Of a DNA stretch of 64,000 nucleotides, positions 8,835-17,073 are shown piece after piece; positions within the stretch are counted from its first letter, which is position 1, and the number at the start of each line of letters is the position of its first letter. The notes under the pieces were generated by a model. It was not told the origin of the DNA. It ran no database searches and worked only from the letters and a program-made list of their open reading frames with translations. The stretch covers positions 1 through 64,000 of the forward strand of contig CAWGXI010000010.1 in the NCBI GenBank assembly GCA_963826515.1. The letters run 5' to 3'. A program made the translations under genes and the position numbers. The stretch comes from DATFVJ01 sp963826515 (lineage in GTDB: Bacteria; Actinomycetota; Actinomycetes; Streptosporangiales; Streptosporangiaceae).

Positions 8835-10308
8835 TTGCTCTCACCCCCAGACCCGATGATGACGGCCTGGGGGTGGGGGCATCTGCCGGAGCCCTCGCTC
8901 GAGCTCGCCGCCCGCGACGACTTCCACCGCTGGGAAGACCAGCTCGCCGCCACCGGCCACTGCGCCCACCCCATCCGGCTGCAAGGCCGCATCGAGGCCA
9001 TCGACCGCGCCACCGGCCAGGCCGGGCTCATCTACGACACCAACACCGAACCCGGCCAGGTCTCTGCTGATTCCCTGCGGCAACCGCCGTGAGCAAGCGT
9101 GCCCGGCGTGCGCCCAGGTCTACAAGAACGACGCCCGCCAGATCATCCGATCCGGCCTGACCGGCGGCAAAGGCATGCCCGAAACCGTCGCCGCGCATCC
9201 GTGCGTGTTCGCCACCCTCACCGCGCCCGGCTTCGGGCCGGTGCACACCACCCGCACCGGGCCACGCGGACGGATGCTGCCGTGCCGCCCCCGCCGCGAC
9301 GCCAACCAGCGGCGCTGCCCGCACGGCCGCGACATCTCCTGCGCACGCCGCCACCACGACGACGACCCGCGGCTCGGCCGGCCGATGTGCCCGGACTGCT
9401 ACGACTACACCGGCCACATCCTGTTCAACGCGCTTGCCCCCGAACTGTGGCGCCGGTTCACCATCTACCTCCCCCGCCAGCTCGCCCGGCTGACCGGCAT
9501 CACCCAAAAGCAGCTACGCCGCGAGGTGCGGGTCCGGTTCGTCAAGGTCGCCGAGTATCAGGCCCGCGGTGTCATCCACTACCACGCCGTCATCCGGCTC
9601 GACGCTCCCGGCGACGACTGCCAGCCACCACCCGCCCGCTACAGCGCCGCGCTGCTGTCGCAGGCGATCCGCCAGGCCGCCGCCGCCGTCAGCTACGACA
9701 CGGCGATGGTTGCCGGGACCGACCCGGAACTGCGGCGTATCCTGCGATTCGGGACCCAGATCGACACCCGGGCTATCCGCCCGGCCGCCGACCTGCCCGG
9801 CACCGGAACGGCGCTGTCTGCGCAGGCGGTCGCGAACTACATCGCCAAATACGCCACCAAGACCATCGACGCCCCCGGCCTCCCCGCACACCCCGTCCAT
9901 GGGCCCGCCGCGATCGCCGCCCTGCACTGCGGCCACCACCACAAGCGGCTCATCTCCGTTTGCTGGGAACTGGGCAAACACCCCGCCCTCGGCCAGCTCG
10001 CGCTCAACCGGTGGACCCACATGCTCGGCTACCGCGGCCACTTCCTCACCAAATCCCGCCGCTACTCGGCCACCTTCACCCAGCTCCGCCAGGCCCGCAT
10101 GACCCACCGCCGCACCCAACGCCACCCCGAAGGCGAGAAAGACCCCTGGGGCCGCGACCTCGACGAACACACCGTGCTGGTCCTCGCCGAATGGCGCTAC
10201 GCCGGAACCGGCCACACCACCGCCGCCGAACAGCAACTCGCGCTAGCCGCCGCCGCCCGCGCCCGCGAGCACGACCGCATCGCCCGCGACGAACTCATGT
10301 CCGCCTGA
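8835..10308 (+). pseudogene. RepSA-type replication initiator, frameshifted near residue 75
   Basis: The N-terminal part (candidate starts TTG 8835 or ATG 8856/8859) reads FHRWEDQLAATGHCAHPIRL. At about 9055-9061 the frame changes by one and the protein continues LLIPCGNRREQACPACAQVY (a CxxC pair), then ETVAAHPCVFATLTAPGFGP and VHTTRTG. The rolling-circle initiator signature HYHAVIRLDAP follows, with AVANYIAKYATKTID (candidate catalytic Tyr) and the C-terminal TQLRQARM, to 10308. Family role: nicking and replication of the excised circular element. As in pSAM2 it lies directly upstream of xis and int. The single indel separates the cysteine region from the N-terminus, so function is doubtful unless an internal start is used. 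Confidence 0.75.
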
Positions 10309-10331
10309 CCACAAAGAAAGGAACGACCTCG

Positions 10332-10520
10332 ATGGACAAATTGCTCTACCGGCCCAAGGAAGCGGCGCTGGTGCTCGGCATCAGCCGCGACAAGCTATAC
10401 GACCTGATCCGAGCCCATCGCATCACCTCCGTCAAGGACGGCCGGGCCCGGTTCATCACCGCTGACGCGCTGACCGCCTATGTGCGCCAGCTTGAAGCCG
10501 AAGCCGCCGAGGCTGCCTGA
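10332..10520 (+). CDS. xis: Excisionase (MerR-like HTH)
   Basis: 62 residues, ATG 10332 behind AAAGGAACG. It carries a winged HTH of the Xis/MerR type: LLYRPKEAALVLGISRDKLY, then DLIRAHRITSVKDG. It binds near the attachment sites and turns the integrase toward excision. Its TGA overlaps the integrase start (TGATG at 10518-10522), so the two are translationally coupled. Intact, in contrast to rep and tra. Confidence 0.85.
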   Translation: MDKLLYRPKEAALVLGISRDKLYDLIRAHRITSVKDGRARFITADALTAYVRQLEAEAAEAA

Positions 10521-11686
10521 TGGCCGCCGACGGGAAACCGGCCAGGGGACGCAGGCGCCACAACGGTGAGGGAACCATCTCGGGGCCGCGCAAAGACGGC
10601 CGGTACGTTGGCGCGTTCTACGCACCGACCACCGCAGGCAGCTACAAGCGGGTCTACGTCTACGGCAGAACCTGGGAACAGGCCCGTGACCGGCTCGTCG
10701 AGGAACAGTCCAAGATCGTCCGTGGTATCCCAGTTGCCGCTGAATCATGGAAGCTTGGCGACTATCTGGACTACTGGCTGGACAACGTCGTCAAGCAGTC
10801 GAGGCGGCCAGCTACCTACGCCCTGTACGAAACCGTCATCCGCCTCTACCTTAAACCTGGCCTCGGGCATCACCGCCTGCGGCGGCTGTCAGTTTCTGCC
10901 GTCCAGGGCTTCCTCAACGCCAAGCTCGCCGACGGACAGTCCACTCGCAACGTGCACATGATGCGCCAGGTCCTCGGCGCAGCCCTGACCCGCGCGCTCC
11001 GCGAGGAACTGATCAGCCGCAACGTCGCCCGCCTGGCAGAGCTACCGGCCTGGGAACCTGGCGATGTCCGCCCGTGGTCAGCCAGCGAAGCAATGGCGTT
11101 CCTGGCCGCCGCCAGGCCCGATCCGCTGTATCCCGCGTTCGTTTTGCTGGTGCTGTACGGGATGCGCCGCGGTGAGGTCCTCGGGCTCCGCTGGGAAGAT
11201 GTCGACCTCGGCGCGGGCACGTTCTGCATCCGCCAGCAACTCCAGCGGGTCCGCGGTGAGCTGCGGACCGGCCCGGTCAAGACTCGCGCCGGTAACCGTG
11301 ACCAGCCGATCCCCGGCCTGGCCCGCGAAGCATTGCTCATCCGCCAGCAACAGCAGACAGCTGACCGGCAGGCGTTCGGCCGGGCCTGGCAGGACACCGG
11401 CCTGGTCTTCACCACCCGCAGCGGACGCCCCGTCGAGCCGCGGAACCTGGTCCGCTCGTTCCGGCGTATCTGCAAGCAGAACGGCATACGGGTGATCAAG
11501 GTTCACCACCTGCGGCATACCACCGCGTCACTGCTCAAGAAGCTGCATGTGCCGCCGCGCGATGCTCAGATGATCCTCGGGCACGCGCACATTTCGACCA
11601 CGATGCAGATCTACACCCATGTCGATGAGGAAGCCCGCAACGATGCTATCTCCGGCCTCGACAACCTGCTCAGCGGCGGCCAGTGA
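10520..11686 (+). CDS. int: Tyrosine-type site-specific integrase
   Basis: 388 residues. The N-terminal arm-binding region (EGTISGPRKDGRYVGAFYAP) is followed by a core-binding domain at about 75-160 and a catalytic domain at about 185-375. Visible catalytic residues: Arg in LYGMRRGEVLGLRW, Lys in GPVKTRAGNR, the HxxR box VHHLRHTTASLL, His in LGHAHISTTMQIY, and the Tyr of that motif. It integrates the element by recombination between attP and the tRNA gene. The gene ends 67 bp from the 3' end of tRNA-Ala(GGC), the usual AICE arrangement, and overlaps xis by one base. Full length and probably active. Confidence 0.93.
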   Translation: MAADGKPARGRRRHNGEGTISGPRKDGRYVGAFYAPTTAGSYKRVYVYGRTWEQARDRLVEEQSKIVRGIPVAAESWKLGDYLDYWLDNVVKQSRRPATYALYETVIRLYLKPGLGHHRLRRLSVSAVQGFLNAKLADGQSTRNVHMMRQVLGAALTRALREELISRNVARLAELPAWEPGDVRPWSASEAMAFLAAARPDPLYPAFVLLVLYGMRRGEVLGLRWEDVDLGAGTFCIRQQLQRVRGELRTGPVKTRAGNRDQPIPGLAREALLIRQQQQTADRQAFGRAWQDTGLVFTTRSGRPVEPRNLVRSFRRICKQNGIRVIKVHHLRHTTASLLKKLHVPPRDAQMILGHAHISTTMQIYTHVDEEARNDAISGLDNLLSGGQ

Positions 11687-11694
11687 CCGGCAAC

Positions 11695-11717
11695 TGTGGT
11701 CAACTATGGTGGTCAAC
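11695..11717. repeat. Short direct repeats TGGTCAAC next to the attachment site
   Basis: TGTGGTCAAC (11695-11704) and GGTGGTCAAC (11708-11717) lie between the int stop and the tRNA 3' end. Paired short repeats here are where integrase or Xis arm sites are expected. A similar GCGGTCAACT occurs near the right end of the second element (about 60175). Role inferred from position. Confidence 0.4.
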
Positions 11718-11752
11718 AGCCCGTTTCAAGATCTCGGTGGAGACGTTTTGCC

Positions 11753-11828
<76 letters not shown>

Positions 11829-11957
11829 TGGGACGCGCCACCGCCTTACCGCGTGGTTGCCCGGCAGGTCATCCGGTCAGCAGCGCCACGCCAGTGTATA
11901 GGACCCGCCGCGACAACGAACTCCCGTCGCGACAACGAACCGAACCCGTGGGAGATA

Positions 11958-12650
11958 TCAGCGATCGTCGCCCAGCACAGGCTCTGGCAGGGTTCCCGCG
12001 TTGTGCTCGAGCACGCGCCAACTGGTCCGGGCCATGCCGATTAGCGACCACGCGCAGTTTGCCAGCGGCCCGAGCACGCCCCACAAGTCCTCGGGTATGC
12101 CGAGCAGCCGCAACATGCCGAGGCGGATCGCCGCGCCGTGGCTGACAACCACCGCGAGGCCGTCGTCCGGCAGGCTCGCCGCGACCCGTTCCAGGGCGCC
12201 GGACACGCGATCGCCGACCGCCTCGGACGACTCGCCCTCGGGCGGCGTCCACACCGCGTGCGCCTCCGGGTAACGCTCCCTGATCTCCTTGTCGTTCAGC
12301 CCTTCCCACAGGCCGCCGAAGCGCTCGCGCAGATCCTTGTCGGCCGTCACCGGCAGCCCCGTGATCCGGCTGAGCGGCGCCGCCGTGCCGGTAGCACGGC
12401 GCAGGTCAGACGACACGATCAAGTCAGGCTGCAAGGCGGCGAGCAGCCGCGCCGCGCGTTCGGCCTGCCGTACACCGGTCTCGTCGAGAGGGATGTCACT
12501 TTGGCCCTGGAACCGCTTCTCGACATTCCAGACCGTCTGGCCGTGCCGCCACAGAATGAGCCTGCGCCCGCTCAGCGTGTCCCCCCTGATTCTCTGGCGT
12601 CCCCGGCCCCCACCGGTTCCGGCAGCGAAATCCGCGGGCAGTCCTTCCAC
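11958..12650 (-). CDS. Histidine phosphatase family protein (GpgP-like)
   Basis: Phosphoglycerate-mutase-fold phosphatase: catalytic motif ILWRHGQTVWN near the N-terminus, the Arg region VSSDLRRATGTA, LRERFGGLWEG, and the second histidine in VVSHGAAIRLGM. The only in-frame ATG (12650) overlaps rsfS by 79 bp. A CTG at 12575, making a CTGA overlap with the rsfS stop, would give the length expected for the family, so the true start is uncertain. In mycobacteria the gene next to rsfS encodes glucosyl-3-phosphoglycerate phosphatase (Rv2419c), acting in methylglucose lipopolysaccharide synthesis. The same neighbourhood here suggests that role, but specificity is not shown by the sequence. Confidence 0.85.
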   Translation of the reverse strand: MEGLPADFAAGTGGGRGRQRIRGDTLSGRRLILWRHGQTVWNVEKRFQGQSDIPLDETGVRQAERAARLLAALQPDLIVSSDLRRATGTAAPLSRITGLPVTADKDLRERFGGLWEGLNDKEIRERYPEAHAVWTPPEGESSEAVGDRVSGALERVAASLPDDGLAVVVSHGAAIRLGMLRLLGIPEDLWGVLGPLANCAWSLIGMARTSWRVLEHNAGTLPEPVLGDDR

Positions 12651-12970
12651 AGCCGCTCGAGGGCGTAGAAGACCCGCTCCTCCTCCTGCTGCACGTGGAT
12701 GACGACATCTACATAGTCGAGCAGCACCCAGCGTCCTTCACGCTCACCCTCCCGCCGCACCGGCTTGGCACCGGCACGGCGAAGCCGCTCTTCGATCTCA
12801 TCGACGATGGCCCGTACCTGGCGGTCGTTGCGCGCGGAGCAGAGCAGGAACGCGTCGGTGATGACGAGTTGCTCGCTCACGTCGTAGCCGATGATGGCGT
12901 TGGCAAGCTTGTCTGCGGCGGCCTCAGCGGCGATGCGCATCAGGTCCACTGCGTGCGATGTGGCGGTCAC
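12572..12970 (-). CDS. rsfS: Ribosomal silencing factor RsfS
   Basis: 132 residues, full family length. RsfS/Iojap features: AAEAAADKLANAIIGYDVSE, LVITDAFLLCSARNDRQVRA, GRWVLLDYVDVVIHVQ, RVFYALERLWKDCP. It binds ribosomal protein L14 (uL14) and blocks subunit joining when nutrients are scarce. It sits between nadD and the phosphatase gene as in most actinobacteria, probably one transcript. Start ATG 12970; intact. Confidence 0.95.
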   Translation of the reverse strand: MTATSHAVDLMRIAAEAAADKLANAIIGYDVSEQLVITDAFLLCSARNDRQVRAIVDEIEERLRRAGAKPVRREGEREGRWVLLDYVDVVIHVQQEEERVFYALERLWKDCPRISLPEPVGAGDARESGGTR

Positions 12971-13046
12971 GATGTGATGTCTTCCTCCTCACCCGGAGGC
13001 GCCTCCCGGTTACCAGCTGAGGCGCCAGTCTTAAAGCATGTACCCA

Positions 13047-13751
13047 TCAGCCCTCGCGGTACAGCCGACGTTTTGCTATGTACTGCACGATGCCGTCCGG
13101 CACCAGATACCAGATCGGCTCACCGGCACGAACCCGATCGCGGCACGCGGTGGACGAGATCGCGAGAGCCGGTATCTCGATCAGGCTCGCCTGCCCCTCA
13201 TTAAGACCGTGACCGGATAGGTGGTGACCCGGACGTGTACAGCCTACGAAGTGCGCGAGGGTAAACAGCTCACCCGCGTCCCGCCAGCACATCAGCCGGG
13301 CCAGCGCGTCGGCGCCGGTAATGAAGAAGAACTCCGCCTCAGGGCCGCGCGCCACCCGAAGATCGCGCAGCGTGTCAATCGTGTAGGTGGGCCCTGGCCG
13401 GTCGATGTCCACCCGGCTGACGGAAAAACGCGGGTTCGACGCGGTGGCGATCACGGTCATCAGGTACCGGTCCTCGGCCGGCGACACCTCGAGCTCCTCC
13501 TTCTCCCAGGGCTGGCCGGTCGGCACGAACACGACCTCGTCAAGGGAGAAGGCATGGCCGACCTCACTCGCCGCGACGAGGTGACCGTGATGGATCGGAT
13601 CGAACGTACCACCCATTATCCCGATCCGGTTGCCGCCGTTGCCGTCCCAGCGCGCCCGCACGATAGCCGCGGACTCCGGGCTGTCCGCGACCCTCGGCTG
13701 CGCGCCGGCACGTGCCGCGCCCTGACCGGCCGCTGCCGTACCTGCGCTCAT
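13047..13751 (-). CDS. nadD: Nicotinate-nucleotide adenylyltransferase
   Basis: Adenylyl transfer from ATP to nicotinate mononucleotide, giving deamido-NAD in NAD synthesis. The nucleotidyltransferase signature GIMGGTFDPIHHGHLVAA contains the (H/T)xGH box, and ISSTACRDRVRAG is the C-terminal ISSTxxR motif. ATG 13751 gives 234 residues with an extra 45-residue Ala-rich N-terminus before the Rossmann start. A later start is possible; the open frame upstream to 13934 overlaps paaK and is not supported. It lies 76 bp upstream of rsfS in the conserved nadD-rsfS-phosphatase block. Confidence 0.93.
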   Translation of the reverse strand: MSAGTAAAGQGAARAGAQPRVADSPESAAIVRARWDGNGGNRIGIMGGTFDPIHHGHLVAASEVGHAFSLDEVVFVPTGQPWEKEELEVSPAEDRYLMTVIATASNPRFSVSRVDIDRPGPTYTIDTLRDLRVARGPEAEFFFITGADALARLMCWRDAGELFTLAHFVGCTRPGHHLSGHGLNEGQASLIEIPALAISSTACRDRVRAGEPIWYLVPDGIVQYIAKRRLYREG

Positions 13752-13788
13752 GCGACATGACCCTAGCGCGCGCGTCTGACAGACCCGG

Positions 13789-15138
13789 CTATTGCTCCGC
13801 CAGGCCGGGCAGTGGCGGCGCGCCTGACGCCCACGTGACCACCCGCACCGCCTTGCCCACCTCGGCCCGGGGAATGGTCCCCGCCGCAAGCACCCGGACC
13901 CGCGGGCGCAGCCCGAGCTGCGTACGGATCTCATTCTCCAGCCCGTCGGCGAGCGGGTCGGCAGGATCGTGCCCGGCCGCGTGAGCCGTTAGGGATTCAA
14001 TGGCGACGATCAGTTCCCTAACGGCGGTGCGGGCGTCCACCACCAGCAGATAGTGCGGCGACACCCGGCCGTCGGCGATCAGCACCCGCTCCACCTCTGC
14101 CGGGTAGAGGTTGACGCCCCTGACGACGAGCATGTCGTCACTCCTGCCGGTGACCTTGGTCATCCTGATCAGAGTCCGGCCGCATGCGCAGGTACCACGT
14201 CTCAGCGCAGCGATATCGCCAGTGCGGTACCGCAGCAGCGGCAGCGCCTGCTTCGTGACCGTGGTGAACACCAGCTCACCCGGCTCCCCGTCTGGCACGG
14301 GCGCGCCGGTCACCGGGTCGACCGTCTCCACGATGAAGTGGTCCTCGTTCACATGCAGGCCGTCCTGTGCCACCAGGCACTCGGAAGCCACCCCGGGGCC
14401 GATCACCTCGGACAGCCCGTAGATGTCGAGGGCGCGCAGGCCGAGGTGACTTTGGATGCGTGCCCGCATCGGCTCACTCCATGGTTCCGCGCCGAAAATG
14501 CCCGCCCGCACGCCGATGTCTGCTGGGTCCACCCCTGCCTCGGCGAACGCCTCGCCGAGGCGGATCGCGTACGAGGGCGCGCAGGTGAGGATGTCCGGCT
14601 TCAGGTCCTGCATCAGCGTGAGCTGGCGGCCAGTCATTCCGCCGGAGACCGGCACGACCGTGGCACCAAGGCGAACGGCGCCCTGATGGATGCCCAGACC
14701 ACCGGTGAAGAGCCCGTACCCGTAGGCGTTGTGGACAGTGCTGCGGCGTGTCGCGCCCGCCGCCGCGAGGGCCCGCGCGCACATCTGCGCCCACAGCTCG
14801 AGGTCGTCCCTTGTGTAGGAGACGAGGGTCGGGCGGCCGCCCGTACCGCTTGACCCGTGGACGGCCACGACCTCTTCGCGCGGGACGGCGAGCATCCCGA
14901 ATGGGTAGGTGTCCCAGAGATCTTGTTTCCGGGTGAAAGGCAGGCCGGGCAGGCTGTCAAGCGTCAGGTCACCGCCGCCGGCCACCCCAGCCTCCTTGAG
15001 CCGCCCGGCCTGGAGACCTCCGACGGCGAGGAGCCGGTCTACCAGCGCGCGCAGCCGCCCGGACTGAAGGACCGCTCGCTGCTCCTCTGGCATTGTCTCC
15101 GCTGACTCGTCGAACATAGGTATGTCATCCTGGTCCAT
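13789..15138 (-). CDS. paaK: Phenylacetate-CoA ligase
   Basis: 449 residues. ATG 15138 is fixed by GGAGGAG 6 bases upstream. Adenylate-forming enzyme: the phosphate-binding loop VHGSSGTGGRPTLVSYT, the motif IYGLSEVIGPGV, LRYRTGDIAAL, and the C-terminal hinge TGRSDDMLVVRGVNLYP place it in the PaaK family. It activates phenylacetate or a related aryl acid to its CoA thioester. No other paa genes are nearby, so pathway context is missing and the substrate could differ. It is divergent from the M48 protease gene, with only 22 bp between start codons, so the promoters must overlap coding sequence. It interrupts the usual proB-proA-nadD order. Confidence 0.9.
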   Translation of the reverse strand: MDQDDIPMFDESAETMPEEQRAVLQSGRLRALVDRLLAVGGLQAGRLKEAGVAGGGDLTLDSLPGLPFTRKQDLWDTYPFGMLAVPREEVVAVHGSSGTGGRPTLVSYTRDDLELWAQMCARALAAAGATRRSTVHNAYGYGLFTGGLGIHQGAVRLGATVVPVSGGMTGRQLTLMQDLKPDILTCAPSYAIRLGEAFAEAGVDPADIGVRAGIFGAEPWSEPMRARIQSHLGLRALDIYGLSEVIGPGVASECLVAQDGLHVNEDHFIVETVDPVTGAPVPDGEPGELVFTTVTKQALPLLRYRTGDIAALRRGTCACGRTLIRMTKVTGRSDDMLVVRGVNLYPAEVERVLIADGRVSPHYLLVVDARTAVRELIVAIESLTAHAAGHDPADPLADGLENEIRTQLGLRPRVRVLAAGTIPRAEVGKAVRVVTWASGAPPLPGLAEQ

Positions 15139-15160
15139 TGAGCTCCTCCGGGGGAATAGC

Positions 15161-16207
15161 ATGCAAAACATGGCCTCACAAACGGGCAATGTGCCCGACC
15201 GGGCGCGCGTGCGCCTGCCCGGCATCTCGTCTCGTGCGTACGAGCATCCCGCCGATCGCTCCGCTCTCACCGCCATGCGCAAGCTGACCGGATTCGACGT
15301 CTTGCTGCGGCGCCTCGCTGGGCTATTCTCCGACCGTAGCCTCCGCCTCTCGTTCCTTGCTAGCGGCGTTCGGGTGTCAGAACGGCAATTCCCGAATATT
15401 TACGAGATGCTCCGTGACGGAGCGTACGTGCTCGATATGCCCAGAGTGCCCGAGCTGTTCGTCACCCAGAACCCTTTGGTAAACGCGATGGCGCTCGGCT
15501 CGGACAGCCCGTTCATCGTGATCACGACCGGCATGGTCGATCTGTACGACGCGGAGGAACTCCGGTTCGCGATCGGCCACGAACTTGGCCACGTGCTCTC
15601 AGGGCATGCGGTCTACCGGACCATGCTGTTTCACCTGGTCAACTTGGCCAGGAGGATCGCGTGGATACCGTTCGCCTACGTGGGCCTGCGGCCGATCGTC
15701 TGGGCGCTTGAGGAGTGGTACCGCAAGTCCGAGCTGTCCTGCGACCGTGCGGGGTTGCTTGCTGGCCAGGATGTGGACGCGGGCAGGCGGGCGATGATGA
15801 AAATGGCGGGTGGCGCCCGGATGTCCGAACTTAGCGCCGACGCCTTTCACGAGCAGGCGCAAGAGTACGACGCCGTGCCGGACGTCAGGGACGGCCTGCT
15901 CAAGCTGCTGCAACTTCAGGGCAACACGCATCCCTTCGCCGTCGTACGTTTCGCCGAGCTTGACCGCTGGGCCACCGGAGGAAGCTACGAGCGCATCCTG
16001 GACGGCGACTACCCGCGGCGCAGCGCTGATCGCGACGCCTCGGTGACCGATGACGTGAAGGACGCCGCTCGCTCATATCAGGAGTCCTGGAACCGTACCG
16101 CGGATCCGCTGATGGGCCTGGTGCGCGGCATGACCGAAGGCGCGATTGGGGCGAGCGAGCGTCTTTTCGGCAGCCGGTTCGGCCGCCGCGACGGCGACCA
16201 GAACTGA
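15161..16207 (+). CDS. M48 family metallopeptidase
   Basis: 348 residues from ATG 15161 (an alternative ATG is at 15170). The zinc site HELGH lies in FAIGHELGHVLSGH at about residue 143. The third ligand is probably the Glu of KSELSCDRAG at about 195, the ExxxD pattern of M48 peptidases. Hydrophobic segments around FHLVNLARRIAWIPFAYVG may attach it to the membrane. There is no signal peptide, unlike HtpX with its N-terminal membrane helices. The C-terminal 100 residues are soluble and helical. Probable role: turnover of membrane or misfolded proteins. Divergent from paaK. Confidence 0.85.
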   Translation: MQNMASQTGNVPDRARVRLPGISSRAYEHPADRSALTAMRKLTGFDVLLRRLAGLFSDRSLRLSFLASGVRVSERQFPNIYEMLRDGAYVLDMPRVPELFVTQNPLVNAMALGSDSPFIVITTGMVDLYDAEELRFAIGHELGHVLSGHAVYRTMLFHLVNLARRIAWIPFAYVGLRPIVWALEEWYRKSELSCDRAGLLAGQDVDAGRRAMMKMAGGARMSELSADAFHEQAQEYDAVPDVRDGLLKLLQLQGNTHPFAVVRFAELDRWATGGSYERILDGDYPRRSADRDASVTDDVKDAARSYQESWNRTADPLMGLVRGMTEGAIGASERLFGSRFGRRDGDQN

Positions 16208-16308
16208 CAGCGGCACGCCCTTTCGTCCGCGGCTCCCTATAACGGATGGGCTGCTGCCTGGCCGGTGCCGCCGGTTTCAACCTGTTGGCGGCGCGGTTCA
16301 CCCGGTCG

Positions 16309-16445
16309 GCGGCCCGGGCTTCACACCCCGCAGGCCCGGTTTCACCCGGTCGGCGGCCCCTGCTCACCCGGTCGGCGGCCCCGGCTTACCCCGTCGGCGG
16401 CCCCTGCTCACCCCGTCGGCGGCCCCTGCTTACCCCGTCGGCGGC
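16309..16445. repeat. Degenerate 22-bp tandem array (about 7 copies)
   Basis: Unit close to CACCCGGTCGGCGGCCCCTG plus CT. About seven imperfect copies follow the M48 gene and reach into the 3' end of the adjacent minus-strand gene. The period is not a multiple of three. No spacer structure. Confidence 0.75.
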
Positions 16446-16718
16446 GCAGAGAGTCCTGGGAATGGGTGCAGCTTGATGACCTCCGTGTCGATGACGCCGT
16501 CGCGAGCAAGCGGCAGCGACGCGAGCGCTCCTTCAACGGATCCTTGCGCGTCGTCGAGGATCAGAACGGCACCTGGCCCGCCCGGCGAATAGGCTTCGAG
16601 GAGGATTCGCTCCGCGTGCAGTCGCTTGAGCGCAGCCATTTCCTCTCCGGCCCGGCGGCGCTATCTCGCGAGCGGGATCTACCCCGGCGCGAGGCCGGCA
16701 AATAACCAGAACTCTCAC
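16430..16718 (-). pseudogene. Small muconolactone-isomerase-like (dimeric alpha-beta barrel) protein, frameshifted
   Basis: The first frame starts at GTG 16718 with RVLVICRPRAGVDPAREIA. A second, shifted by one near 16650, continues AGEEMAALKRLHAERILLEA, YSPGGPGAVLILDDAQ, LPLARDGVIDTEVIKLHPFP and stops at 16430. Together they resemble a family of about 95-residue actinobacterial proteins with a ferredoxin-like (YCII/muconolactone isomerase-like) fold and unknown substrate. The C-terminal codons run into the 22-bp array. Frameshift and assignment are by eye. Confidence 0.5.
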
Positions 16719-16908
16719 GCACCCGAACTCACCGTGGCGGCGCACCCGCACTGCTGCTGCCGCCTGGGCAACCGGCTGAACTCCGCCGCGGGAGATCGCG
16801 GTGGCGCCGTGGCGGGCAAAGCGGGTGGCACGCTATGGCCTATGGGGGTGGCTCTCCCAGGAGGGAGTGCGGCAGCCGCCTATTCACTGGCAACGCTCCG
16901 GGCTAGGT

Positions 16909-17073
16909 TGGCTGGCCTCACCGGCCTGGCTGGCCTCACCGGCCTGGCTGGCCTCACCGGCCTGGCTGGCCTCACCGGCCTGGCTGGCCTCACCGGCCTG
17001 GCTGGCCTCACCGGCCTGGCTGGCCTCACCGGCCTGGCTGGCCTCACCGGCCTGGCTGGCCTCACCGGCCTGG
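16909..17073. repeat. 18-bp tandem array, 9 copies, at the proB 3' end
   Basis: Perfect or near-perfect copies of GGCCTGGCTGGCCTCACC. CTCACC recurs every 18 bp from 16917 to 17061. The proB stop codon (17062-17064) lies inside the last unit. All frames are open across the array, which produces spurious ORFs (GLTGLA, ASPAWL). The unit contains GGCC palindromes and might fold. Confidence 0.9.
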
